Shown piece by piece: positions 15,234 to 23,921 of a stretch of DNA of 64,000 nt. The notes below the pieces were generated by a model. The model searched no databases and was not told the origin of the DNA. It saw nothing but the letters and a program-made list of their open reading frames with translations. Where the stretch lies: assembly GCF_020829665.1 (NCBI RefSeq), contig NZ_JAIVFT010000013.1, positions 1-64,000 of the forward strand. Reading direction: 5' to 3'. Origin of the DNA: Nostoc sp. CHAB 5824. Its GTDB lineage: Bacteria; Cyanobacteriota; Cyanobacteriia; Cyanobacteriales; Nostocaceae. The translations under genes and the position numbers were made by a program. Each line of letters opens with the position of its first letter. The stretch's first letter is position 1.

Positions 15234-17828
15234 TTAAGACAACGATCGCTCTGGAAAGGTAAACTTTAACCAGCAGCGATCGCTCACTAGAGGTAGCAAA
15301 ATTTTTCCATTAGATAGCTTTAAGTCAAATTGCATATTCTTGTTTCCACTCTGCACTTCCACAAGCGCTGGCAGAATTTTGGAATCAGCTTGGGAGTTAC
15401 TTTTATGCGCCCAAACTCTCAATTCCTTTTCCCTCATAGTTGGTAACTGGAATGTGGCATAGCGTAAGGATGAGAGTGATGACATCTCGACAGTTGCTGT
15501 TTGATGATGTTGCTCACCCTCGGCATATCCCAGCAGTACTTCTGTTATTTTCGGTTGTCCGCCAGCAGTAACAGTGAACAAAGATCGTCCTCCTTGCTGC
15601 TGGTCTTCTCGCAGTTCTACCACCACACGGGAAGCAAATGCACCATAGCGTTTCATCACTAGAGTTGCTCCCAAGGACAACGCAGCAATGCCTAATGCAC
15701 AGATTCGCGCTAGGGAATTTTCCCAGATGAAAAGACCGTGGACAAGTAGGATGCCTAAAAATAGGCTGTACATACCCACACTGAATAATGGATGATTAAG
15801 AATCTTGAAGACCACTCCGGGTATCAACTCCCCTTTGCGCCGACTAGAAACCAACAGTAGAACTGGGAAAATGCCACTTACAAGGGAGTTACCAAGTACA
15901 CCAGCAAAGGCTAGTACACTTGTAAAGGATTGCGTACCAGCGAGAAAAAGCCACTCAGTTAGCAAGAAGACTAGTAGTAATGGGCTGATCGATAGAAAGA
16001 AATGACGTTGGTTTAGGATGTTTCTCCAGAATCCTGTCTGGTTGTGACGCTCATCAATAGGATTGCTAACATCAGCCTTTAAATCTCCTTCATAGACTAA
16101 CAGCATCGGTGAAGTAACTTGCAGACAGACGTTATCTTGGTTAAAAGACCGTACCTCTAGAGTCAGACGAGTGTCCCATTTGCCTAAGTCTGGTAACTGA
16201 TTCAGTAGCTCTTTAAGCTCCCAACGTTCAGTGAATGCAATGTCTATAGAATGGAGATTGCCACTCAACTGAATATCCAGACGAAACTTTGGTTTAGTGT
16301 CTTCCAATCCCAAGTAGGTTAAACCAATATGAGGAACACGGTTAAGGTTCCCACAGGGATGAAATATTAATATTGCCTGCTGGCGAGGCAACTTTAAAAT
16401 CGGTTTAGGTCGGGCGGGTAGCCACTCCCTAACTAGGTTGACCAAAAGGCTCGAACTACGCAGCCAAGCCATGCCCAAAAGCAGGGTAACTAAAACTGCT
16501 CCAAAAATGGTTACGATGGAACCTACTTGTAGTGCCAGCGGCTCTAAGGCAGTGCCTGATTGTCCAGTTAGCAATTCTGGTGAAATTGCCCCATTGACTG
16601 CTAAGACCCAAATGCAAAACAAAACAGTTAAAAAAGCTGTTCCCGCAACGCTACCCCAAATCAAGGATGTAGCGCTAGAGTCACGAGGAAGTACGAGTTT
16701 GCCACATTCTCCTACATAGACATGACCAAAGTAGAGCATGAGGCTCACACCTAAAATCCGTTGTAGCATCCAAGGATGGAAAGAATGACCATTAACAAAG
16801 GGCAAGTTTACATATAATAAGTTTTCTAGTTGCACATGGCCCAATGCAAGTAGTGAAAGAATCAGGAGCAAACTGACGTTAATTGCTGCCAGCAATACCA
16901 TCAAAGCAACGGTAAAATTTAAAGATTTACGCGATCGCAAGTACAATCCCCCACCAAAAAGCAACACTGCCCACAATGTTGCTGGTATGGGTGTGAAGCT
17001 TGCCATTGTTACCGATAAACCAATATAACAAGCTAATGCAATCAGAAAAACACGGATACCAACTGCTAGAGAAAGTATAAAAGAGCCTGTATTTCCTAAG
17101 TAATTAGATACTAATTGTTTAATAAAAGAATTACCATAACGGAAGTCGCTACTGCGGCCAACAGCTTCTGCCATACAAGCCATCGTCAGAATGTTGATCG
17201 TGCCAATGATCAGCAAGAAGACAATAGTAACCAATGGCCCAACATCAGCAACAGCAATAGGTAAAGCTAAGAAGGCTTGGGGAAGACCTAGAGCAACAGT
17301 AAGTATGGAAGCTAGCCAAAAGGGTGGAAGAGATTCCACACTTAAAGCGATCGCTGCACTCATCCAGCGCCACTTTTCGATCGGGGGCAATTTAGATGCA
17401 AAGATGGTTAACAGTTGTTTTCTGTAGAAGCGCGAGTAAGCTGTCTGCACGACTTTCTCATCCAAACCTAAAGCTGTTCGGATGTGAGGCACTGTTTGAT
17501 AGGTGAAAGTGTATTTCTGGCTCAGAGCATGAGCAATGGCGGCTTTTAGTCTGGGATTTTCCGGCACTAAGGATGCCCATTGACTAGCGTAACGTTCCAA
17601 ATGCTGGATTGTGGGGTGGAGTGGTGGAGCATTTCCCAAAGCAAAGGCTTCTAAAAAAGCTAAATCGCGCTCTGTTGCAGCTTGTTCTGTAAGGGAAAAC
17701 TCGACTCGCGATCGCACTACTAGCTGCGCCGTCCGACTCTCGATTAAAAACAGTATTGTATTCGCTCGTTTAGCAGGTAAACCTCCTAACACTTCTTCCC
17801 GTGATATCAGTTCGTCTTCGGATGACAT
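15234..17828 (-). CDS. APC-like permease with extra soluble domains
   Basis: This 864-aa membrane protein begins with about 150 soluble residues. A block of some 10-11 hydrophobic helices (about 150-480) resembles amino-acid permeases of the APC superfamily; segments such as LPIAVADVGPLVTIVFLL and MACMAEAVGRSS fit. A ~110-residue cytosolic beta-rich region follows (about 490-600). Four more helices (about 610-735) and a C-terminal ~125-residue soluble tail complete the chain. Neither the flanking domains nor the second helix block is recognised. It starts 2 bp after the stop of the Cache sensor gene, so the pair is tightly co-expressed. Uptake or sensing of amino acids coupled to peptide production, or immunity, are speculative roles. 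Confidence 0.55.
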   Translation of the reverse strand: MSSEDELISREEVLGGLPAKRANTILFLIESRTAQLVVRSRVEFSLTEQAATERDLAFLEAFALGNAPPLHPTIQHLERYASQWASLVPENPRLKAAIAHALSQKYTFTYQTVPHIRTALGLDEKVVQTAYSRFYRKQLLTIFASKLPPIEKWRWMSAAIALSVESLPPFWLASILTVALGLPQAFLALPIAVADVGPLVTIVFLLIIGTINILTMACMAEAVGRSSDFRYGNSFIKQLVSNYLGNTGSFILSLAVGIRVFLIALACYIGLSVTMASFTPIPATLWAVLLFGGGLYLRSRKSLNFTVALMVLLAAINVSLLLILSLLALGHVQLENLLYVNLPFVNGHSFHPWMLQRILGVSLMLYFGHVYVGECGKLVLPRDSSATSLIWGSVAGTAFLTVLFCIWVLAVNGAISPELLTGQSGTALEPLALQVGSIVTIFGAVLVTLLLGMAWLRSSSLLVNLVREWLPARPKPILKLPRQQAILIFHPCGNLNRVPHIGLTYLGLEDTKPKFRLDIQLSGNLHSIDIAFTERWELKELLNQLPDLGKWDTRLTLEVRSFNQDNVCLQVTSPMLLVYEGDLKADVSNPIDERHNQTGFWRNILNQRHFFLSISPLLLVFLLTEWLFLAGTQSFTSVLAFAGVLGNSLVSGIFPVLLLVSSRRKGELIPGVVFKILNHPLFSVGMYSLFLGILLVHGLFIWENSLARICALGIAALSLGATLVMKRYGAFASRVVVELREDQQQGGRSLFTVTAGGQPKITEVLLGYAEGEQHHQTATVEMSSLSSLRYATFQLPTMREKELRVWAHKSNSQADSKILPALVEVQSGNKNMQFDLKLSNGKILLPLVSDRCWLKFTFPERSLS

Positions 17829-17830
17829 AT

Positions 17831-19270
17831 CTATGCCTCACTGGTTAGCGATCGCTCTTTCATCGATTGCACCTTAGTCTGCAATCTGCGGTAGTAATCA
17901 GTCTCAGTCTCGCTGGCAATTACTTCGTGTTCTCTAAGTTTTTGGATCTTTTGTTGTAACTGCCGAAAATGTTCGTTTTCCGTAATTTCCGCGACATTAT
18001 TGGCTCTTTTAGTCTCGTCAATCTCAATGTGCAGTTCCCAGACTTGCATTTTCAGCTTTTGATGTCGCATCCTCACTTCTTCAGCCATCTGCAAGAAGAC
18101 TCGCACTAATTGACCGATATCATCTTGAGTACAAGCTAATCTCTCTAAATTCTGATGCAGTTCCTGTACCTGAGAATCAAAATTGTCATGTTCTAAAGCT
18201 TGAGCTGCATCTGTAAGTGCATGAATCGGTCGAGAAATTCTTCGTGCTAACAGTAGTGCAATGATTGCTGTAATCCCACCTACAACCAACACACTGCTAC
18301 CGTGCAGCCAGATCAGCCGATTCAAAGGAGCAGCAAATTGGGCTTTGGGCTGACTTACCCCTAATACCCAAGGTCGTTTTTCTAAGGGAGCAAAGCCAAC
18401 TATCCGCGGCATCTGGTGCGGTGGATAGCGATAGGTAGTGTGACCTGCTTGTTTGGCTTTCACCATCACCTTCAATTCTGGAATATTCAAACTTTGAATC
18501 TGCTCCAGACCATAACGCCTATCGCTCACAACCTGTTTTAAAGTATCCGGGGGCAGAGGGATAAGGCTATGGTACAGGAGAGATTGATCAGCATGACTGA
18601 TAATCACTCCTTGCTGGTCAATTAGAAAAGCATAGCTCTCATCGCTTACTTGTAAAGCATTGATAATTGCCCAGATATCTGCACCCTTAATCTTGACTAC
18701 CAATACTCCTACAATTTCACCACTGGGGGATTTCACTGCGTGAGAGAAAAACATTCCTGGTCGTTTCGTCGTTTCACCCACCAGAATACTAGATACATAG
18801 GGTAAGCCCTGGATGCTGGAGCGGAAATATTCACGAAAGGCGTAGTTTTGACCGAGGAATTTGGGATTGGTTGCAGCAACACATCGACCCTCTTTATCCA
18901 TTACAAAAACAGCATCAAAGTCTTTGTTAGAGTCGGAGACATTTTGTAGTGTTTGTTGTAAATCGTGGCGGAAAGCTTTTCGTTCAGAAGAGGTGCTAGC
19001 AGTTAGGAAATTTACTGCATTGCGATCGCTACTAACTTGCACAACAATACGTTGGATATCAATAATTAACTGGTCGAGACGACTAGCAGTACTAGTGGCT
19101 AACAGTTCCAGTTTGCGATATTCCCCAGCCTCCACACTATTTAAGCTCTGCCGTAGGTTGTAGTAAGCAGTAAAGCTCATCGGTATAAGTACCGCTGAAA
19201 CTAATGCTGCCGAAATCTTAGCAGCGATCGGCCAGCAAAGTGGATTAAAAAACCGATGTAAGTGCTTCAT
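17831..19270 (-). CDS. Cache-HAMP sensor without output domain
   Basis: The protein is about 479 aa from the ATG at 19270; a TTG-started extension reaches 19327. Transmembrane helices lie near residues 13-40 and 315-340. Between them is an extracytoplasmic dCache-type sensor (NFLTASTSSERKAFRHDL, FVMDKEGRCVAATNPKFLGQ, FFSHAVKSPSGEIVGVLVVK). A HAMP segment follows (ARRISRPIHALTDAAQALE). A coiled coil runs to the C-terminus. Neither a chemotaxis signalling hairpin, kinase nor GGDEF domain is present. The gene ends 2 bp before the permease start codon, suggesting it gates or reports to that permease. The ligand is unknown; dCache domains often bind amino acids. Confidence 0.78.
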   Translation of the reverse strand: MKHLHRFFNPLCWPIAAKISAALVSAVLIPMSFTAYYNLRQSLNSVEAGEYRKLELLATSTASRLDQLIIDIQRIVVQVSSDRNAVNFLTASTSSERKAFRHDLQQTLQNVSDSNKDFDAVFVMDKEGRCVAATNPKFLGQNYAFREYFRSSIQGLPYVSSILVGETTKRPGMFFSHAVKSPSGEIVGVLVVKIKGADIWAIINALQVSDESYAFLIDQQGVIISHADQSLLYHSLIPLPPDTLKQVVSDRRYGLEQIQSLNIPELKVMVKAKQAGHTTYRYPPHQMPRIVGFAPLEKRPWVLGVSQPKAQFAAPLNRLIWLHGSSVLVVGGITAIIALLLARRISRPIHALTDAAQALEHDNFDSQVQELHQNLERLACTQDDIGQLVRVFLQMAEEVRMRHQKLKMQVWELHIEIDETKRANNVAEITENEHFRQLQQKIQKLREHEVIASETETDYYRRLQTKVQSMKERSLTSEA

Positions 19271-19327
19271 CTTGAAGACGCTTAGAAGCGTTTGTTTAGA
19301 TATAAAGATTTTGGCAATAGAATTCAA

Positions 19328-19702
19328 TCAACAGCAAGCACTAATTTCAAAGAAGCCTTTAGCAGTTACGCAATTATCAGAAACCCAAAAATAAAAATTT
19401 ATTCTTTTTATTTTTACAGTGGAAGTAAATGAAGTACAGTCTCTAAGTTGAAAAGTTAAATATAAAGCCTTTTTTACTTCTGACTCCTGAATCCTACTGT
19501 ATCTAGCAGCTTAGGAAGAGTAGCCCGCAGTTACAATGCAGAATTTTTAGGCAAGACTGACAATTTTTTGGATTTTAGACTTTAACTTGCAATCAATAAA
19601 TCATAATTCCCTCACCCCGCCTCTTTGTCTTTATTGAGTTGGGGAGGGGTGAGAGCATAATTTAACTAATAGCCTATCAATAGCCTATCAGTTAGTCGTC
19701 TA
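19328..19702. other. Spacer between Nif11 precursor and sensor gene
   Basis: This is 375 bp (432 bp to the ATG used). It contains no convincing gene. A short direct repeat (AATAGCCTATCA, about 19670-19690) sits just after the Nif11 precursor stop. Confidence 0.5.
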
Positions 19703-19984
19703 TTATCCTATAAGCGCATCCCAAACATCGTGAGCAGTGTTCTTGACCTCACGCCAAATTTGCTTAAGGCCGCCTCCTGCAACGGCTTCTAATTCTTCCT
19801 CGTCTAGTTCATCAGACTCATTTTTTTCCACGAAAGCCTTGATATCTTCAGCAGTAAAATTGTAACCAGATTCTTGAGCAATCCTCAACAAATCCTCTTT
19901 ATTCGTGGCTGTTTGAACTTGCTGTTTTAAAGTTGAATCTTGTTCAAATTGAGAAAAGAAACTGTAGACACTTTGGTTTGACAT
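19703..19984 (-). CDS. Nif11-type RiPP precursor, cysteine-free core
   Basis: This 93-aa precursor has a Nif11-like leader (VYSFFSQFEQDSTLKQQVQ ... AAQESGYNFTAEDIKAF type) and an acidic linker that ends LEAVAGGG. The predicted core (about residues 72-93, beginning GLKQIW and ending WDALIG) is 22 residues long with two Trp, no Cys and no Ser. It is patterned like an amphipathic helix. The usual lanthionine or azole chemistry therefore has no Cys substrate here. Plausible outcomes are an unmodified helical bacteriocin, or epimerisation by the PoyD-type enzyme. A Shine-Dalgarno AGGAG precedes the ATG by 8 bases. It shares the island and the double-Gly cleavage logic with the NHLP precursor 8.4 kb away. 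Confidence 0.88.
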   Translation of the reverse strand: MSNQSVYSFFSQFEQDSTLKQQVQTATNKEDLLRIAQESGYNFTAEDIKAFVEKNESDELDEEELEAVAGGGLKQIWREVKNTAHDVWDALIG

Positions 19985-20221
19985 GATTGACTCTCCTAGT
20001 ATATATTAATAGCTTTATCAAGAGGAGATAAATCTCCTCATTGCTAAAATTTTAAAAAAAATTCAAACAGTTGCCAAGGTGTTTTTTTTATAAAAATACT
20101 CGCTTATTTTTCGTTCACATTTTTTATTAATAATTTCTTCCTAATTAAAAAGAAGTAATATCTGCTATCAATCAATACACAAAAACTTTATAAGTAGTTC
20201 AACCTAAAAAAGTAAAACGTT

Positions 20222-20256
20222 TGTAGCAGCGCTTTCGCGCCCAAGCGCTACTACGA
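20222..20256. repeat. Palindromic repeat GTAGCAGCGCTT...AAGCGCTACTAC
   Basis: GTAG...CGCTT and AAGCG...CTAC pair around TCGCGCCC, just downstream of the response regulator stop (minus strand). It resembles dispersed Nostoc palindromes and could also terminate transcription. Confidence 0.5.
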
Positions 20257-20275
20257 GCCTGAAAACATTTTATGT

Positions 20276-21091
20276 TTAATTAAGTTGACTTACTTTTTTA
20301 TTGTTCAGTTCACTACGCTGTGCCTTTCTCCAAGCTTGGGGTGTAGTCTGGTGATATTGGCGAAACTGGCGGAAAAAATGACCTTCATGTTGATAGCCAA
20401 CAACTTCAGCAATTTGATTCACGCACAAATCACTTTCTAAGAGCAAACTACGTGTTGCTGCCATCCGGCGTTCGATAATCCAATGATTTACTGTTTGTCC
20501 CGTTTGTCGGTGTACTAAATCGGTTAAATAAGCTGGACAGTAACCAACTGCAATAGCTACATCTTGCAAGCTAATTGGTTGATAGTAATTTGCTTCAATG
20601 TACTCAAAGACTTGGCTTAGATGAGAGTCAGAAGGAAATATCGATTGAGGATTTACCGATTTCGCAGTTTCAGGTGAAGGTGGAACTTGTTGGATCTGGG
20701 CAGCGTAATACTCCTTCACATTTGCTTGTTTTTCCAGTCTAGTTGCGATCGCTTCCAATAATTCCTCTACAGTAGAAGGCTTGGTAAGATAATCATCCGC
20801 TCCTAAATTCATCCCTTGACGAACCTCAGTTTTAGCAGTTTTGGCACTGAGAAAAATAAAAGGAATCATTGCTGTTACAGAGTTTTGACGGAGCCTGGTA
20901 AGAACACTGTAACCATCGAGTTCTGGCATGACAATATCGCAAAGCACTAAGTCTGGTAGATGTTCTTGTGCCTGTTGAATGCCCACAAGACCGTTTTCTG
21001 CACCGATCGCTTTAAACCCTTCTACTTCTAGACAGTCTAGAAACATTTCCCGGCTTTGTGCTTCATCTTCGATGACTAAAATTTTTTTCAT
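20276..21091 (-). CDS. Response regulator with AraC-type DNA-binding domain
   Basis: This 271-aa protein has a receiver domain (about 1-120) with acidic pocket EDE (residues 8-10), phospho-acceptor Asp52 in CDIVMPELDG and Lys in YLTKPS. A linker and an AraC/XylS double HTH follow (about 165-262, ISLQDVAIAVGYCPAYLTDLV and VNQIAEVVGYQHEGHFFRQF). It lies 142 bp downstream of the PAS kinase gene, same strand, and 291 bp upstream of the Nif11 precursor. It is the obvious candidate regulator of the precursor genes. The DNA site is unknown; a 13-bp motif shared by both precursor upstream regions is described in the findings. Confidence 0.9.
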   Translation of the reverse strand: MKKILVIEDEAQSREMFLDCLEVEGFKAIGAENGLVGIQQAQEHLPDLVLCDIVMPELDGYSVLTRLRQNSVTAMIPFIFLSAKTAKTEVRQGMNLGADDYLTKPSTVEELLEAIATRLEKQANVKEYYAAQIQQVPPSPETAKSVNPQSIFPSDSHLSQVFEYIEANYYQPISLQDVAIAVGYCPAYLTDLVHRQTGQTVNHWIIERRMAATRSLLLESDLCVNQIAEVVGYQHEGHFFRQFRQYHQTTPQAWRKAQRSELNNKKVSQLN

Positions 21092-21233
21092 TGTCTTTTC
21101 AACAATTTAGCTGCTCGATTAAAGATTAATTATGTTGCAGAGACTGTGATAAAACCTGAAGTTCAGTTAGTTGAACTTTTATACGATACGCAAGTTCTAT
21201 AACAATCACTTTTTTGCTTCTCTTAGTACTGAC

Positions 21234-22655
21234 TTAACTAGCGTGATTGGCTGCTGTTTTCACTGCTTCGTATAATGGCAAGGTAATTGTAAAAGTCGTA
21301 CCCAGCCCGACTTCACTCGCTACAGCAATTTCACCATTATGTAAGTCTACAAGCTTTTTAACAAGTGCTAATCCCAATCCATTACCTAGTATGTGACCAG
21401 TATTTTCGCCCCGAAAAAAGGGTTCAAACAGTCGTTGTCGATCTGCCGCCGAAATGCCAATTCCTCTATCCTTAATTTTGAGAATAGTTTTTTCTTGGTA
21501 TAAAAGAATGACATCAACAGTTGTGCCAATTGGAGAATACTTGATTGCATTCGATAGTAAATTCATGAGAATAAATTGGAGCAAATTTTTATCTACAAAA
21601 ACTGATTTACAATCACCTTGGCTAACAAAGTTGATTGCATGATCGTGGCTTTTAAAATTTAATTCTGCCACTATGTCACGGCAGAATTGAGCGAGATTAA
21701 GTGCTTCTGGCTCTAACTTTAGCTTTCCTACTTCTGCTCTATCCAGTGTGAGAAATTTATCCATTAAATGGCTGAGTTGTTCGACTGCTGTTTCAAGCTG
21801 CTGCAAATACTGTAGTTTTTTCTCTTCAGTCCAACAATGATGATAACGTTTCAGCAAGCTAGTAGAAAATGAGATAATGTTTAAAGGCGTACGGAATTCA
21901 TGAGAGGCCATAGAAATAAAGTGCGCTCTATCTTCAGCAAGTTGTTTTTCTTGTTTAAGAGCAAAGCGAATTTCTTTTTCTGTTTGTTTATGTTTAGTAA
22001 TCTCCCGAAAGCTCCATACTGTGCCAATAATTTGTTCGCCTAACCGCAGAGGTTGGCAGTCTCGCTCGAAAATCCTGCCATCCTTGAATTCCAGGATATC
22101 GTAGTCTGGAAAATCCAATTGACCATCCTGTTCTTGAATGCGCCTGCAAAAAATTTCTGGATCTTTAAGTTGGTCTTTATAATAAGTTAAATACTGGTTA
22201 TGGTTGCGTGACATCATCATTGAATCTGGAATCTGCCACATTTGTAAAAACTTCTGATTACAGGTAAGAATATCTCCCTGACAGTTGATAGCAATAATAC
22301 TGTCAGCAGTAGAATCTAAAGTTGCCTGAAGCAAAGAAAGGGACTTCTTTAGTTCTGTCTGTGTCTGCTGATAGGAAGCTTTCTCACGACACAATTGCTC
22401 TTTAGTAGCATTTAATTCAGCCAAAAGCTCTCGCACTTTTGACTCTAACGCTCTATTAGTTCTCTGTAAGGCCAAGAAACTCTGCTGGCGTAAGCGTACC
22501 CCTACGGGGAAGCAAGCTACGGGTAGCGTCTGTCTGCGACACGCTGCGCAAACGTAGAGAAGCTCGTCGTAAACATCGCTTATATCATCATCCCAGATAT
22601 GCGGCAGTGTGACTTGAAAATTGCGTTGTTCTAAAATAACGTTGTTAGAAACCAT
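21234..22655 (-). CDS. PAS histidine kinase of the RiPP island
   Basis: This 473-aa soluble kinase has a short N-terminal segment, a coiled coil (about 58-108), one PAS domain (about 110-220), and a HisKA domain with His252 in MASHEFRTPLN. A HATPase domain follows with NLLSNAIKYSP, IKDRGIGIS and NGLGLALVKKL. It has no membrane helix, so it senses a cytoplasmic or associated signal. It is the first gene of the minus-strand series and is followed by its likely partner, the REC-AraC regulator. Residues of about 31-56 (LLYVCAACRRQT ...) are encoded by a dispersed palindromic repeat inserted in frame. Confidence 0.9.
   Translation of the reverse strand: MVSNNVILEQRNFQVTLPHIWDDDISDVYDELLYVCAACRRQTLPVACFPVGVRLRQQSFLALQRTNRALESKVRELLAELNATKEQLCREKASYQQTQTELKKSLSLLQATLDSTADSIIAINCQGDILTCNQKFLQMWQIPDSMMMSRNHNQYLTYYKDQLKDPEIFCRRIQEQDGQLDFPDYDILEFKDGRIFERDCQPLRLGEQIIGTVWSFREITKHKQTEKEIRFALKQEKQLAEDRAHFISMASHEFRTPLNIISFSTSLLKRYHHCWTEEKKLQYLQQLETAVEQLSHLMDKFLTLDRAEVGKLKLEPEALNLAQFCRDIVAELNFKSHDHAINFVSQGDCKSVFVDKNLLQFILMNLLSNAIKYSPIGTTVDVILLYQEKTILKIKDRGIGISAADRQRLFEPFFRGENTGHILGNGLGLALVKKLVDLHNGEIAVASEVGLGTTFTITLPLYEAVKTAANHAS
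22488..22563. repeat. Palindromic repeat in frame inside kinase gene
   Basis: The CGTACCCCTACGGGG and GCTACGGGTAGCGTC units, followed by ACACGCTGCGC, match the class of CGTAGCG-rich dispersed repeats also seen at 5028-5060 and 9000-9060. The reading frame stays open through it. Confidence 0.7.
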
Positions 22656-23163
22656 ACTTCCACTCCTTGCAATTACTGAATGAGTTGTTAAAGATTAGTT
22701 TCCATCCCCAAACCACTAATAATTTTTTATACCTTTAACTTGCATCAAGAAAGCCAAATCGATACCGAGTTTCCAAAATCTCTTTCAAAGTCAAGCCTAT
22801 ATTTCTATATCAGTGAAAAATTGGCTAACTATGAAAAATGCAATACTTTGAGCAACTTGCCTTAAATAATCTCTCTGATTTAGGGATTTCCAGAAATTAA
22901 ATTATCCAATTTTTAGAGCGAAGACGACGATCAGATTCTTTTTCCCCTGCTTCCTCTGCTCCCCCTGCTTACACAACAGCAATGGGACATTTTTTAGTTG
23001 GAAGTCCCTTACCCCTACGCGGTATCTAAGGAAACACTAAGTGAAATTTTAAAGTTTTCATAATTTTTTGATTCCTTACTGATATAAGAGTAAGGTCAAA
23101 TAAAGCGGTGCTAACTGTGCTGCTGTCTCGTGTCTACTGTACTTTTTTTTGGTTAAAGCTTTT
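22656..23163. other. Divergent intergenic region, kinase versus sigma-like gene
   Basis: About 508 bp between divergently transcribed genes must hold promoters for both the RiPP island and the CHAT-CHASE2 cluster. A GCTCCCCCTGCTT-type repeat lies near 22945-22970. No specific promoter box is clear. Confidence 0.5.
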
Positions 23164-23916
23164 ATGGACGAGCAGGATGAACGGCTACGCCAATTGATTG
23201 CAGCAGTTTGTCAACACCCAGATGGTAGCCGGGAATGGCGAAAAGCTATGAGTCGGCTTTTGATTTTAGTTCAGGGACTACCAGAATTTAGAAAGTACTC
23301 AAGCATAGACTGTCCCGACCACTTTTTAGAGGCCTTAAACCAAAGTTTGGAGTGGTTTAGCCACAATATCAAAAATTTTCAACCGCGTACATCTTCACTG
23401 CGAACTGATTTAGTAAAATGGCTAAAAAGCCACCTTTACTGGCGTATCAAAGATTTAAATTCACCATCTTCCTTGAGAGGAAAAAGACTTCATCTTTCCT
23501 TAGATGAAAGTATTTTGGATGCTGACACAGAGATAACAACTTGGTTAGAACGAGTGTCAGAACAAGGACGACTATTAGGGACACCATCTAACCCGTATGT
23601 TCTAAGTGGATTAGAAATTTATCTTGAACAATTACAACAGCAGTCACAACAGTGCTTAGTAGCTAATTTAGCAAATTACATTGAGCAAGACCCAGACAAG
23701 CAACTACGAAACTGTTATCCTCGAAAACATCCCGAATGCAATTGTCAAGTACTTAGTCAAAGGTTGCTGTTCATCTTTAAGAACCCACCAGATAGACTTA
23801 CTGATATTGCTCGTGAGTGCCAAATCAATTACCAAACTCTAGTATCCCACTGGAAATTAAAAGCAATACCGCTCCTGCAAGAAGTTGCCATTCAACTCGG
23901 ATATCAATCTAATTAA
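23164..23916 (+). CDS. Sigma-70-like helix-turn-helix protein
   Basis: This is a 250-aa protein from the ATG at 23164 (a TTG 15 bases upstream is also in frame). The central part (RTDLVKWLKSHLYWRIKDL) and a C-terminal HTH (LTDIARECQINYQTLVSHW, about residues 218-240) resemble the sigma-factor-like proteins that lead DUF1822/CHASE2 clusters in cyanobacteria. A complete sigma region 2 with a clear -10 melting motif is not evident. It may regulate the cluster or act as an alternative sigma factor. The gene is the first of a plus-strand series and ends 5 bp before the DUF1822 start, so co-transcription is very likely. Confidence 0.65.
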   Translation: MDEQDERLRQLIAAVCQHPDGSREWRKAMSRLLILVQGLPEFRKYSSIDCPDHFLEALNQSLEWFSHNIKNFQPRTSSLRTDLVKWLKSHLYWRIKDLNSPSSLRGKRLHLSLDESILDADTEITTWLERVSEQGRLLGTPSNPYVLSGLEIYLEQLQQQSQQCLVANLANYIEQDPDKQLRNCYPRKHPECNCQVLSQRLLFIFKNPPDRLTDIARECQINYQTLVSHWKLKAIPLLQEVAIQLGYQSN

Positions 23917-23921
23917 CAGCC

